A stretch of 13,385 bases of DNA from Xenorhabdus eapokensis (GTDB lineage: Bacteria; Pseudomonadota; Gammaproteobacteria; Enterobacterales; Enterobacteriaceae): the NCBI RefSeq assembly GCF_001908105.1, contig NZ_MKGQ01000004.1, positions 178,593 through 191,977 of the forward strand, read 5' to 3'. Of this stretch, positions 1 through 7,633 are shown piece by piece. Below the pieces are notes generated by a model. It had not been told where the DNA came from. It did not search any database and worked only from the letters and a program-made list of their open reading frames with translations. Position 1 is the stretch's first letter, and every line of letters starts with the position of its first letter. Both the position numbers and the translations under genes were made by a program.

Positions 1-59
1 CAGTCCATTTTGGGATTTTTTTTGATTTGGCGATTAATCAGATCGCAAAAATTGGACTG
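1..59. repeat. Imperfect long inverted repeat at left edge
   Basis: Positions 1-7 (CAGTCCA) are the exact reverse complement of 53-59 (TGGACTG). The next inner bases also pair loosely (TTTTG at 8-12 with CAAAA at 46-50). Inside are an 8-base palindrome GATTAATC (32-39) and CGAT/ATCG arms (31-34 and 42-45). A run of eight T at 16-23 follows a small AGTCC/GGATT stem, so this could instead be the end of a terminator for a + strand gene outside the window. I do not recognise the element, and the left edge prevents a decision on whether it extends further. Confidence 0.3.
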
Positions 60-146
60 AGTTCCCTCCAAGTGATCTACTATTTTGAAAGCTTATTTAA
101 CTACGTTGATGTTTTAACAATTAATTACGCTTACTGACATATAATC

Positions 147-174
147 AATATACCCAATAGATTTTAAGTTGTAG
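147..174. repeat. Possible remnant of a dispersed repeat (TATACCCAATAGATTT type)
   Basis: The stretch beginning TATACCCAATAGATTTTAAG (149-168) and running on to TTGTAG resembles the end of a dispersed intergenic repeat that I recall from Xenorhabdus, Photorhabdus and relatives, where TATACCCAATAGATTTCAAG is followed by TTGCAG. The rest of that element is not recognisable here, so this would be a decayed or truncated copy. The assignment is from memory. Confidence 0.3.
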
Positions 175-276
175 TTAGTCATCGTTCACGAAAGGGGATA
201 TTCCGAAGCCTATGTACCTTTCTGTGGCTTAGCTGTCATGGAGGAAGTAAGAATGAAAGAACTACCTGCCCGATAA
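175..276 (+). other. Start-less open frame, possible gene remnant or mini-ORF
   Basis: After a stop at 172-174 one + frame stays open for 33 codons to a TAA at 274-276. It has no start codon until ATG 238 and ATG 253. The second ATG is preceded by GGAGGAAG at 240-247, a strong Shine-Dalgarno with good spacing, and would encode the heptapeptide MKELPAR. The stop lies in the loop side of the hairpin 265-292. A TATAAT at 140-145 could serve as a -10 for a + strand transcript, but no good -35 sits at the right distance (TTAACA at 114-119 is 20 bases away). I do not recognise the translated sequence. It may be a gene fragment, a leader-like mini-gene or chance. Confidence 0.2.
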
Positions 277-292
277 AGTCACTTCGGGCAGG
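265..292 (-). terminator. Hairpin downstream of ilvC, probable terminator
   Basis: CCTGCCCGA (265-273) and TCGGGCAGG (284-292) form a perfect 9-bp GC-rich stem with a 10-base loop, starting 12 bases beyond the ilvC stop. On the - strand the stem is followed by TAGTTCTTTC, a poor U-tract, so termination may be incomplete or the hairpin may mainly protect the mRNA 3' end. No better terminator for ilvC is visible in the window. Confidence 0.55.
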
Positions 293-304
293 ATAAACAT
301 TATA

Positions 305-1783
305 TTAGCCACCGACTGCAATGCGTTTCATATCTGTCATATAACCACGCAGAGTACGGCCGATAATTTCAATCGGATGGTGACGGATCGCTTCATTCAC
401 ATCACGCAACTGCGCATTATCAACGCTGCGATCTGCAACTGCTTTTCCTAAGTCCCCTGCTTGCAGGGTTGCCATAAATTTCTCTTTCAGCAACGGAACT
501 GCGACGTAGGAGAACAGATAGTTACCGTATTCTGCGGTATCAGAAATTACCACGTTCATTTCATACAGACGCTTGCGAGCGATGGTGTTCGCAATCAACG
601 GCAGTTCATGCAAAGATTCATAATAAGCAGACTCTTCGATAATGCCAGTATCTACCATCGTTTCGAATGCCAGTTCTACCCCTGCCTTGACCATTGCAAC
701 CATCAGGACGCCATGATCAAAGTATTCCTGCTCACTGATATGCCCTGTGTAGTCTGGGTAATTTTCGAACGGCGTCTTACCGGTTTCCTCACGCCAGGTC
801 AGCAAATTCTTATCGTCATTTGCCCAGTCTGCCATCATTGTGGAAGAAAATTCACCAGAAATGATGTCATCCATATGTTTCTGGAACAGCGGGGTCAAAA
901 TAGTTTTCAGTTGTTCAGACAGAGCATAGGCACGCAATTTTGCAGGATTAGAAAGACGATCCATCATCAATGTAATGCCACCCTGTTTCAGGGCTTCAGT
1001 GATCGTTTCCCAACCAAATTGCATTAATTTTCCGGCATAACCGGGATCAACACCATCAGCAACCAGTTGGTCATAACACAACAAAGAACCGGCCTGTAAC
1101 ATGCCACACAGAATGGTTTGTTCTCCCATCAAGTCAGACTTAACTTCGGCTACGAAAGAAGATTCCAGCACACCAGCCCGATGTCCGCCTGTTGCGGCTG
1201 CCCACGCTTTTGCGATCGCCATCCCTTCGCCTTTTACATCATTTTCTGGATGTACCGCAATCAGAGTAGGCACACCAAATCCACGCTTATACTCTTCTCG
1301 CACTTCCGTACCTGGGCATTTAGGTGCAACCATGACAACAGTGATATCTTTGCGTATCGGCTCACCCACTTCGACGATGTTGAAACCGTGGGAATAACCC
1401 AGCGCTGCACCTTCTTTCATCAAGGGTTGCACTGCCTGAACCACCGCTGAATGCTGTTTGTCTGGAGTCAGGTTGATAACCAAATCCGCCTGTGGAATTA
1501 ATTCTTCATAAGTGCCAATTTTAAAACCATTTTCGGTTGCTTTACGCCATGATGGTCGTTTTTCATCAATCGCTTCTTTACGCAAGGCATAAGCAATATC
1601 TAAACCAGAATCACGCATATTGAGACCTTGGTTTAGCCCTTGCGCACCACAACCGATGATCACCACTTTCTTGCCTTTCAAATACCCTGCTTCGTCAGTA
1701 AATTCTTCCCGCGCCATAAACCGACATTTGCCTAACTGCGCCAATTGTTGGCGTAAGTTCAACGTATCAAAATAATTAGCCAT
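305..1783 (-). CDS. ilvC: Ketol-acid reductoisomerase (NADP+)
   Basis: This enzyme catalyses the Mg- and NADPH-dependent rearrangement and reduction of acetolactate and acetohydroxybutyrate to the dihydroxy acids of valine and isoleucine synthesis. It acts in the cytoplasm. The product is 492 residues, the long class II form typical of enterobacteria (E. coli has 491). The dinucleotide loop GCGAQG is at 45-50, and R68, R76 and S78 match the E. coli NADPH-phosphate contacts. The catalytic set is present: H132, K155, D217, E221, E389, E393 and S414. The frame is open 21 codons further upstream, but the start at 1783 is chosen because the protein then begins MANYF like E. coli IlvC and GGAG lies 6 bases ahead of this ATG. 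The gene stands alone, divergent from ilvY, and is expected to be activated by IlvY with substrate as inducer. Confidence 0.98.
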   Translation of the reverse strand: MANYFDTLNLRQQLAQLGKCRFMAREEFTDEAGYLKGKKVVIIGCGAQGLNQGLNMRDSGLDIAYALRKEAIDEKRPSWRKATENGFKIGTYEELIPQADLVINLTPDKQHSAVVQAVQPLMKEGAALGYSHGFNIVEVGEPIRKDITVVMVAPKCPGTEVREEYKRGFGVPTLIAVHPENDVKGEGMAIAKAWAAATGGHRAGVLESSFVAEVKSDLMGEQTILCGMLQAGSLLCYDQLVADGVDPGYAGKLMQFGWETITEALKQGGITLMMDRLSNPAKLRAYALSEQLKTILTPLFQKHMDDIISGEFSSTMMADWANDDKNLLTWREETGKTPFENYPDYTGHISEQEYFDHGVLMVAMVKAGVELAFETMVDTGIIEESAYYESLHELPLIANTIARKRLYEMNVVISDTAEYGNYLFSYVAVPLLKEKFMATLQAGDLGKAVADRSVDNAQLRDVNEAIRHHPIEIIGRTLRGYMTDMKRIAVGG

Positions 1784-1830
1784 GGTGACTCCGATATAAT
1801 AATTAGGTGTGAGGTCGTTTGCATAGAAAC

Positions 1831-1859
1831 AATATATGACATGCAAGCCATTGCTGAAA
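1831..1859 (-). promoter_or_regulatory. Candidate ilvC promoter
   Basis: On the - strand TTTCAG (1859-1854) and TATATT (1836-1831) are 17 bases apart. The -10 is good and the -35 is poor, as expected for an activator-dependent promoter. Transcription would start near 1824, leaving a leader of about 40 bases before the ilvC ATG. The placement is inferred from sequence match only. Confidence 0.45.
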
Positions 1860-1881
1860 TTGATATATTAACAAGACTATA

Positions 1882-1896
1882 TTGCAGTTTATGCAA
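1882..1896. promoter_or_regulatory. Candidate IlvY operator
   Basis: TTGCAGTTTATGCAA is a perfect inverted repeat (TTGCA-N5-TGCAA), the kind of dyad expected for a LysR-type regulator, here in the 160-base gap between divergent ilvC and ilvY. A TATATT at 1879-1884 overlaps its left arm and could be the ilvY -10, giving an autorepression geometry. Further TTGCA (1819-1823), TGCAA (1842-1846) and TTGC (1851-1854) half-sites lie over the ilvC promoter and may be the second, activating operator. In E. coli IlvY binds tandem operators in the same gap. Confidence 0.6.
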
Positions 1897-1943
1897 CACA
1901 CTTTCTCACGGCAAACAGCCTCTCAATAAAGGGCCTAAAAACG

Positions 1944-2825
1944 ATGGATCTACGTGATTTAAAACTGTTTTTACACCTTACAGAAAGTTGTCACTTTGGC
2001 CGCTCAGCTAAGGCCATGCACGTCAGTCCATCCACACTTTCACGCCAGATCCAGCGTCTTGAGGAATTATTGGGGCATCCGCTGTTTCTGCGGGATAACC
2101 GGACAGTAAAATTGACCTTAGCCGGTGAACAACTCAAACAATTTGCCCAGCAAACTCTCCTGCAATATAAACAGTTACAGCATTCATTAAACCACCAAAG
2201 CCCATCACTAACGGGAGAGTTACGTCTATTCTGTTCAGTCACGGCTGCGTATAGCCATCTTCCACAAGTGTTGGACAAATTTCGGGCAGAACATCCCCTG
2301 GTGGAAATTAAACTGACAACAGGAGACGCTGCTGATGCCGTTGATAAAGTTCAATCCGATGCTGTGGATTTGGGGATTGCAGGTAAGCCTGAAAAACTGC
2401 CTGATAATGTCAGCTTTACCAAAATAGGTGAAGTACCACTGGTACTGATTGCTCCTTCTCTACCTTGTGCCGTGAGAAATCTCGCTACCCAGACACCCCC
2501 CGACTGGAATAACATCCCTTTTATCCTGCCTGAGCACGGGCCTTCCCGCAAGCGTATTGAACTGTGGTTCCGCCGACATAAGATCCTGCACCCCGTCATT
2601 TACGCGACAGTTTCCGGCCATGAAGCGATTGTTTCTATGGTGGCACTAGGTTGCGGGATTGCCCTGATCCCTACGGTTGTTGTCGAAAACAGTCCTGAAC
2701 CTGTGCGTAACCGTATTTCACTGCTGGAAAATATTGCTTTGGTCGAGCCGTTTGAATTGGGTGTCTGTGCGCTAAGTAAGCGCTTGAATGAACCGTTGAT
2801 TAGGGCATTTTGGGCGCTATTGTAG
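1944..2825 (+). CDS. ilvY: LysR-type activator of ilvC
   Basis: IlvY is a cytoplasmic LysR-family regulator that activates ilvC when acetolactate or acetohydroxybutyrate is bound, and represses its own gene. The 293-residue product has the N-terminal winged helix-turn-helix (about residues 1-60, with FGRSAKAMHVSPSTLSRQIQ as the core) and a C-terminal effector domain from about 90 onward. The length is close to E. coli IlvY (297 residues as I recall). The ATG at 1944 gives MDLRDLK, the usual family start. Its Shine-Dalgarno is weak (AGGG about 10 bases ahead), which fits low expression of a regulator. The gene is divergent from ilvC across a 160-base gap and convergent with ilvA. Identity rests on sequence and on this conserved position. 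Confidence 0.96.
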   Translation: MDLRDLKLFLHLTESCHFGRSAKAMHVSPSTLSRQIQRLEELLGHPLFLRDNRTVKLTLAGEQLKQFAQQTLLQYKQLQHSLNHQSPSLTGELRLFCSVTAAYSHLPQVLDKFRAEHPLVEIKLTTGDAADAVDKVQSDAVDLGIAGKPEKLPDNVSFTKIGEVPLVLIAPSLPCAVRNLATQTPPDWNNIPFILPEHGPSRKRIELWFRRHKILHPVIYATVSGHEAIVSMVALGCGIALIPTVVVENSPEPVRNRISLLENIALVEPFELGVCALSKRLNEPLIRAFWALL

Positions 2826-2858
2826 TCTGGAAGTCGTCATGATCTGAATATATAAAAT

Positions 2859-2900
2859 CAGCAAAACAGCCTCCTTTGGGAAGATATTTTGCTGTTTATT
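2859..2900. terminator. Bidirectional terminator between ilvY and ilvA
   Basis: CAGCAAAA (2859-2866) pairs perfectly with TTTTGCTG (2887-2894), with a small inner TCC/GGA stem in the 20-base loop. On the + strand the stem is followed by TTTATTTCTTT, and on the - strand by ATTTTATAT. It can therefore serve ilvY and the end of the ilvGMEDA operon alike. It sits midway between the two convergent stop codons. Confidence 0.7.
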
Positions 2901-2935
2901 TCTTTAATTTATTGATGACTAAAATTGATTGATAA

Positions 2936-4483
2936 CTAAGTCAGAAATAATTTAAATGAAGGGTTATCGGTTTCATCATGGTATTCATAGCCCAACTCAT
3001 CCAAATGGCGATCAAAACACACTTCTGCCCCTGAAAGCTCAAAGGCAGCCAATACACGCCCATAATCCGTGCCATGACTACGGTAATGAAACAGCGTGAT
3101 ATTCCAGTGCGTTCCCAGTGTCTGCAAAAATTTCAGCAAAGCACTTGGAGATTCAGGAAAAGCAAAACTAAACAATCGCTCCTGCAATGGCTTGGATGGC
3201 CTGCCACCGATCATATAACGAACATGCAGCTTCGCCATTTCATCATCCGTAAAATCAGCGACTTGATACCCCGATACTTTTAATTCTTCAATGATCTCAA
3301 GACGTTCAGCATTTCCCCGACTCAATCTGATACCAACAAAAATGCAGGCTTGGTTTGGATCTGTTGTATCCGAATAACGATAGCTAAATTCAGTCACAAC
3401 ACGAGCACCCAGTATCTGGCAAAACTGTAAGAAGCTCCCCTTTTGTTCGGGGATCGTCACCGCCAGCAAGGCTTCGCGTTGCTCTCCAAGCTCGCAGCGT
3501 TCTGAAACGTAACGCAACCCATGAAAATTCACATTAGCCCCAGAAAGAATATGTGCCAACCGTTCTCCCTGAATCTGATGTTGCTGGACATACTTCTTCA
3601 AACCTGCCAGCGCCAGCGCACCGGAAGGTTCTGCAACCGCCCTGACATCTTCAAAGATATCTTTGATCGCAGCACAGATAGCATCACTGTCTACCGTAAT
3701 AACATCATCAACATATTGCTGGCATAAACGAAACGTTTCGTCGCCAATCCGTTTGACAGCCACGCCTTCCGCAAATAATCCAACTCTAGGCAAATCGACC
3801 GGATACCCTGCTTCCAGTGCCGCTTTCAGACAGGCAGAATCTTCGGCTTCCACACCAATAACTTTTATTTCGGGTACAAGCTGTTTGATAAGAACGGCAA
3901 CCCCCGCAATCAACCCGCCGCCGCCCACCGGAACAAAGATGCGATCAAGATGAACATCTTGCTGTAGCAGCTCCATCGCCAGTGTAGCCTGACCTGCAAT
4001 CACGACAGGATGGTCAAAGGGTGGCACGAAGGTGTAACCGTGTTCTTTTGCCATCTCAATGGCTTTTGCCTTTGCTTCATCGAAGTTCGTACCATGCAAC
4101 AAAACCTCTCCACCAAAACTGCGGACGGCATCGACTTTAATATCCGCTGTCGCTATCGGCATAATAATGGTGGCTTTTATGCCAACTTTACTGGCCGATA
4201 ATGCAACACCTTGCGCATGGTTGCCTGCGGAAGCCGTGATCACACCTTTGCTTTTCTGCTCTTCCGTCAAACCGGCGATCATCGCGTACGCACCGCGCAA
4301 TTTGAAACTATGTACCAACTGGCGATCTTCCCGTTTAACCAAAATAGTATTGCCTAAACGCGCAGAGATTTTTTTCATTTCCTGTAAGGGAGTGACTTGA
4401 GCAATATCATAAACTGGCGCACTCAATGCCGCCTTGAGATATTCCGCTCCCTTGGGTTCAGTATTAAGAGGATAAACCGCCAC
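2936..4483 (-). CDS. ilvA: Threonine deaminase, biosynthetic (threonine ammonia-lyase)
   Basis: This PLP enzyme converts threonine to 2-oxobutyrate and ammonia, the first step specific to isoleucine. In the family it is inhibited by isoleucine and relieved by valine. From the GTG at 4483 it is 515 residues (E. coli 514). The PLP lysine is in SFKLRGAYAM (K61), followed by SAGNHAQG (about 85-92) and the phosphate-binding GGGG loop (about 187-190). Two C-terminal ACT-like regulatory modules run from about 335 to 410 and 430 to 505. The frame is open back to a TTG at 4489, but GGGGAG inside the end of ilvD lies 6 bases from the GTG and directly abuts the TTG. The GTG start also gives MAVYPL, matching E. 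coli MADSQPL. The gap to the ilvD stop is 2 bases, so the genes are probably translationally coupled. It is the last gene of the operon. Confidence 0.96.
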   Translation of the reverse strand: MAVYPLNTEPKGAEYLKAALSAPVYDIAQVTPLQEMKKISARLGNTILVKREDRQLVHSFKLRGAYAMIAGLTEEQKSKGVITASAGNHAQGVALSASKVGIKATIIMPIATADIKVDAVRSFGGEVLLHGTNFDEAKAKAIEMAKEHGYTFVPPFDHPVVIAGQATLAMELLQQDVHLDRIFVPVGGGGLIAGVAVLIKQLVPEIKVIGVEAEDSACLKAALEAGYPVDLPRVGLFAEGVAVKRIGDETFRLCQQYVDDVITVDSDAICAAIKDIFEDVRAVAEPSGALALAGLKKYVQQHQIQGERLAHILSGANVNFHGLRYVSERCELGEQREALLAVTIPEQKGSFLQFCQILGARVVTEFSYRYSDTTDPNQACIFVGIRLSRGNAERLEIIEELKVSGYQVADFTDDEMAKLHVRYMIGGRPSKPLQERLFSFAFPESPSALLKFLQTLGTHWNITLFHYRSHGTDYGRVLAAFELSGAEVCFDRHLDELGYEYHDETDNPSFKLFLT

Positions 4484-4485
4484 AA

Positions 4486-6336
4486 TCAACTCCCCAGTTT
4501 GGTTTTATCACGCACCGCGCCTTTGTCAGCACTGGTCGCCAATGAAGCATAAGCTCGTAATGCCAAAGAAACCTGACGCTCACGGGACTTAGGTGTCCAC
4601 GCCTTATCTCCGCGAGATAATTCAGCCTGTGTACGTTCTGCCAGTTCTGTTTCCGTTACATCCAACTGGATTTTACGGTTTGGAATATCAATATTGATGA
4701 TATCACCGTCATAAATCAGGCCAATCACCCCCCCATTAGCCGCTTCTGGAGAGACGTGACCAATAGATAAGCCCGATGTTCCGCCGGAGAAACGCCCATC
4801 CGTAATCAATGCACAACTTTTGCCTAATCCCATCGATTTCAGATACGTAGTGGGATAGAGCATCTCTTGCATACCTGGGCCACCTTTCGGCCCTTCATAA
4901 CGAATAACAACTACGTCACCCGTCACGATTTTTCCACCGAGAATGGCTTCTACTGCATCTTCCTGACTCTCGTAAACTTTAGCTGGGCCACGGAAAGTCA
5001 GGATTTCTTTATCAACGCCGGCTGTTTTTACAATGCAACCATCTCTTGCAATGTTGCCAGACAAAACGGCCAGTCCACCATCCTGACTGTAAGCATGGGT
5101 ATGTTCACGAATACATCCTGCTTCGCGATCTGTATCCAACGATGGCCAACGACAATCCTGTGAGAAGGCTTGCGTGGTGCGAATTCCAGCAGGCCCCGCT
5201 GCATACATGCTCTTAACACTTTCATCGTTTGTCAGCATGATGTCGTATTGGGCTAATGTTTTTGGCAAATCCAAACCCAAAACATTTTTCACATCGCGGT
5301 GCAAAAGCCCTGCACGATCAAGCTCACCAAGTATCCCAATCACACCACCAGCACGATGTACGTCTTCCATATGGTATTTCTGGGTACTCGGAGCAACTTT
5401 ACATAAGTGCGGCACCTGACGAGACAGACGATCAATATCCGCCATCGAGAAGTCAACTTCAGCTTCCTGCGCTGCTGCCAACAAATGTAAAACGGTGTTG
5501 GTTGAACCCCCCATCGCAATATCCAATGTCATCGCATTTTCAAATGCCGCTTTGGTCGCAATATTACGCGGGAGAGCACTATCATCGTTTTGCTCATAAT
5601 AGCGTTTAGTCAGTTCAACAATGCGTTTACCGGCATTGATAAACAAAGCCTTACGATCAGCATGCGTAGCGAGCAGTGAACCATTACCTGGCTGTGACAG
5701 GCCAAGCGCTTCGGTTAAACAATTCATCGAATTTGCTGTAAACATACCGGAACAAGAACCGCACGTCGGACATGCAGAACGTTCAATTTGATCGCTCTGT
5801 TCATCACTGACATTTGGATTGGCGCCCTGGATCATGGCATCGACCAAATCCAGTTTGATCAGTTGCTCGGATAATCGCGTCTTACCCGCTTCCATTGGAC
5901 CACCAGAAACAAAAATAACCGGAATATTTAAGCGCAAAGATGCCATCAACATACCTGGAGTGATTTTGTCACAGTTAGAAATACACACCATAGCATCAGC
6001 ACAGTGGGCATTGACCATGTATTCCACTGAGTCAGCAATCAACTCACGCGAAGGTAATGAATAGAGCATTCCACCATGCCCCATCGCAATACCATCATCG
6101 ACAGCGATGGTATTAAACTCTTTCGCCACGCCCCCTGATGCCTCAATCTGTTCTGCCACCAGCTTGCCAAGATCACGCAAATGTACATGTCCTGGCACAA
6201 ACTGCGTGAATGAGTTAACAACCGCAATGATAGGTTTTCCAAAATCTGCATCTGTCATACCTGTGGCTCGCCATAAAGCTCTAGCTCCCGCCATATTGCG
6301 GCCATGAGTCGTCGTGGCAGAACGATATTTAGGCAT
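4486..6336 (-). CDS. ilvD: Dihydroxy-acid dehydratase
   Basis: IlvD dehydrates dihydroxyisovalerate and dihydroxymethylvalerate to the 2-oxo acids that IlvE transaminates. It carries an oxygen-sensitive iron-sulfur cluster and acts in the cytoplasm. The product is 616 residues, the same as E. coli, with cluster-region cysteines in NCDKITPG (C122) and CPTCGSCSG (C189, C192, C195). The second family signature [20 protein letters not shown] is near the C-terminus. The ATG at 6336 gives [14 protein letters not shown], as in E. coli, and has GGGAG about 9 bases ahead. A longer frame starting 14 codons upstream has no such support. It follows ilvE after an 88-base spacer containing a strong hairpin, and its last codons carry the ilvA ribosome-binding site. 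Confidence 0.98.
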   Translation of the reverse strand: MPKYRSATTTHGRNMAGARALWRATGMTDADFGKPIIAVVNSFTQFVPGHVHLRDLGKLVAEQIEASGGVAKEFNTIAVDDGIAMGHGGMLYSLPSRELIADSVEYMVNAHCADAMVCISNCDKITPGMLMASLRLNIPVIFVSGGPMEAGKTRLSEQLIKLDLVDAMIQGANPNVSDEQSDQIERSACPTCGSCSGMFTANSMNCLTEALGLSQPGNGSLLATHADRKALFINAGKRIVELTKRYYEQNDDSALPRNIATKAAFENAMTLDIAMGGSTNTVLHLLAAAQEAEVDFSMADIDRLSRQVPHLCKVAPSTQKYHMEDVHRAGGVIGILGELDRAGLLHRDVKNVLGLDLPKTLAQYDIMLTNDESVKSMYAAGPAGIRTTQAFSQDCRWPSLDTDREAGCIREHTHAYSQDGGLAVLSGNIARDGCIVKTAGVDKEILTFRGPAKVYESQEDAVEAILGGKIVTGDVVVIRYEGPKGGPGMQEMLYPTTYLKSMGLGKSCALITDGRFSGGTSGLSIGHVSPEAANGGVIGLIYDGDIINIDIPNRKIQLDVTETELAERTQAELSRGDKAWTPKSRERQVSLALRAYASLATSADKGAVRDKTKLGS

Positions 6337-6382
6337 TGTCTTTACTCCCATGTCAGTCTTATTAATTAACTTCGGCAATCAA

Positions 6383-6407
6383 AACAGGCGGGGAACGGCC
6401 GCCTGTT
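6383..6407 (-). promoter_or_regulatory. GC-rich hairpin in the ilvE-ilvD spacer
   Basis: AACAGGCGG (6383-6391) and CCGCCTGTT (6399-6407) form a perfect 9-bp stem with a 7-base loop. In the operon transcript only a few U residues follow (TTGATTG after the stem), so it is not a convincing full terminator. It could cause partial termination, block 3' exonuclease or mark an RNase processing site between ilvGME and ilvDA. On the + strand it is followed by a T-rich stretch (TTTTATATTTTTT), but no + strand gene ends here. Confidence 0.5.
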
Positions 6408-6424
6408 GAGTTTTATATTTTTTA

Positions 6425-7351
6425 TTAAGGATTAACGGGATCTAACCAACCCCACTTATCTTCTGTCGTACCATCAAATAAGCCAAAAAACGCGCTTTGG
6501 ATCTTTTTAGTGACTGGGCCACATTTGCCGATACCCACCTGAATACCATCTACACTACGGACTGGTGTGATTTCCGCAGCCGTTCCTGTCATGAAGACTT
6601 CATCCGCTAAATAAAGCGATTCACGGGAAAGTACCTGTTCACGAACTTCCAAACCAAGATCTTGTGCTAACTTGATGATGGCATCACGGGTGATCCCAGG
6701 CAGGGCAGATGACGTAAATGGCGGTGTAAATAGAACGCCATCCTTCACTTCAAATAGATTTTCACCCGCACCTTCTGAAATATAACCATGAACATCCAGG
6801 GCAATACCTTCCTGATAACCATGACGTCGCGCTTCACTTCCCACCAGCAAAGAAGAGAGATAGTTACCTCCCGCTTTTGCGCCTGTAGGGATCGTATTTG
6901 CTGCCATGCGATTCCATGAAGAAACCATCGCATCAATGCCCTGATCCAAGGCTTCCTCACCGAGATAGGCGCCCCACGGGAAAGCGGCAATGATAACGTC
7001 TGTTTTATAGCCAGCAGGTGGGTTGACTCCCATGCCGACATCACCCACAAATACCAATGGGCGAATGTAAGCACTGACCAATTTATTTTTACGCAGCGTT
7101 TCACGGCAAGCCTCCATCAATTCGTCCACACTTTGGCTTACTGGAAAACGGTAAATCTTGGCTGAGTCACGCAAGCGTTGCATATGTTCACGATGACGAA
7201 AAACAACAGGCCCTTTGTGGGAGTCATAGCAACGAATCCCTTCAAATACCGAAGTACCATAATGTAAGGCATGGGACATAACGTGAACTTTGGCATCTGC
7301 CCAAGGCACCATTTCTCCATTGAACCAAATATAATCAGCTTGCTTTGTCAT
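6425..7351 (-). CDS. ilvE: Branched-chain amino acid aminotransferase
   Basis: IlvE is the class IV PLP transaminase that makes valine, isoleucine and leucine from their 2-oxo acids with glutamate as donor. The 308-residue product is one shorter than E. coli IlvE and nearly identical in layout. The PLP lysine is K159 in GAKAGGNYLSSLL, and the class IV signature region EGIALDVHGYISEGAGENLFEV follows at about 180-200. The N-terminal stretch HALHYGTSVFEGIRCYDSHKGP (about 28-49) is typical of the family. The ATG at 7351 is preceded by AAGGA about 11 bases upstream. The gene begins 24 bases after the ilvM stop, within the operon. Confidence 0.98.
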   Translation of the reverse strand: MTKQADYIWFNGEMVPWADAKVHVMSHALHYGTSVFEGIRCYDSHKGPVVFRHREHMQRLRDSAKIYRFPVSQSVDELMEACRETLRKNKLVSAYIRPLVFVGDVGMGVNPPAGYKTDVIIAAFPWGAYLGEEALDQGIDAMVSSWNRMAANTIPTGAKAGGNYLSSLLVGSEARRHGYQEGIALDVHGYISEGAGENLFEVKDGVLFTPPFTSSALPGITRDAIIKLAQDLGLEVREQVLSRESLYLADEVFMTGTAAEITPVRSVDGIQVGIGKCGPVTKKIQSAFFGLFDGTTEDKWGWLDPVNP

Positions 7352-7375
7352 TCTCAGTTTTCCTTCAATGGCGCA

Positions 7376-7633
7376 TTATGCGCTTATTAATCGTGATTCT
7401 TTGTCTTTGATCTCAACACCAGCCACATCCACCAATTTCATCAGTTGGGAAAAAAGTAAATTAACTGGACGCTGGCTAGACACGGTGAGTTCAATATTTA
7501 CATTATCACTATCTGTTATATGATCCATATTCAATGCGCATATCTGAAACCCGCGGTGACGGGTAACCCGCAAAATCCGTTCCAACATTTCAGGACAAAA
7601 CCGCGCCTTAATAGCAAGTTGATGCTGTCTCAT
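7376..7633 (-). CDS. ilvM: Acetolactate synthase II small (regulatory) subunit
   Basis: IlvM is the small subunit of acetolactate synthase isozyme II and is needed for activity and stability of the IlvG catalytic subunit. The 85-residue product consists of one ACT domain ([20 protein letters not shown] at about 11-30, then [27 protein letters not shown]). E. coli IlvM has 87 residues. In that family the isozyme II holoenzyme is not feedback-inhibited by valine, unlike isozymes I and III. The ATG at 7633 overlaps the ilvG stop by the sequence ATGA, a coupling arrangement that helps balance the two subunits. Confidence 0.96.
   Translation of the reverse strand: MRQHQLAIKARFCPEMLERILRVTRHRGFQICALNMDHITDSDNVNIELTVSSQRPVNLLFSQLMKLVDVAGVEIKDKESRLISA

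Noticed and set aside
461..1450. Several + strand open frames opposite ilvC
   Set aside because: They lie antisense to a clearly conserved ilvC and show no recognisable domain; they are by-products of ilvC codon usage.
1784..1846. N-terminal extension of ilvC by 21 codons
   Set aside because: The extension covers the candidate ilvC promoter and leader, and the start at 1783 has its own Shine-Dalgarno and the conserved MANYF beginning.
3074..4400. + strand frames opposite ilvA, including a Pro/Ser-rich one near 3663-3953
   Set aside because: Antisense shadows of ilvA without ribosome-binding sites or family resemblance.
4867..6307. Frames on both strands overlapping ilvD
   Set aside because: ilvD is full length and conserved across the whole interval, so these are chance frames.
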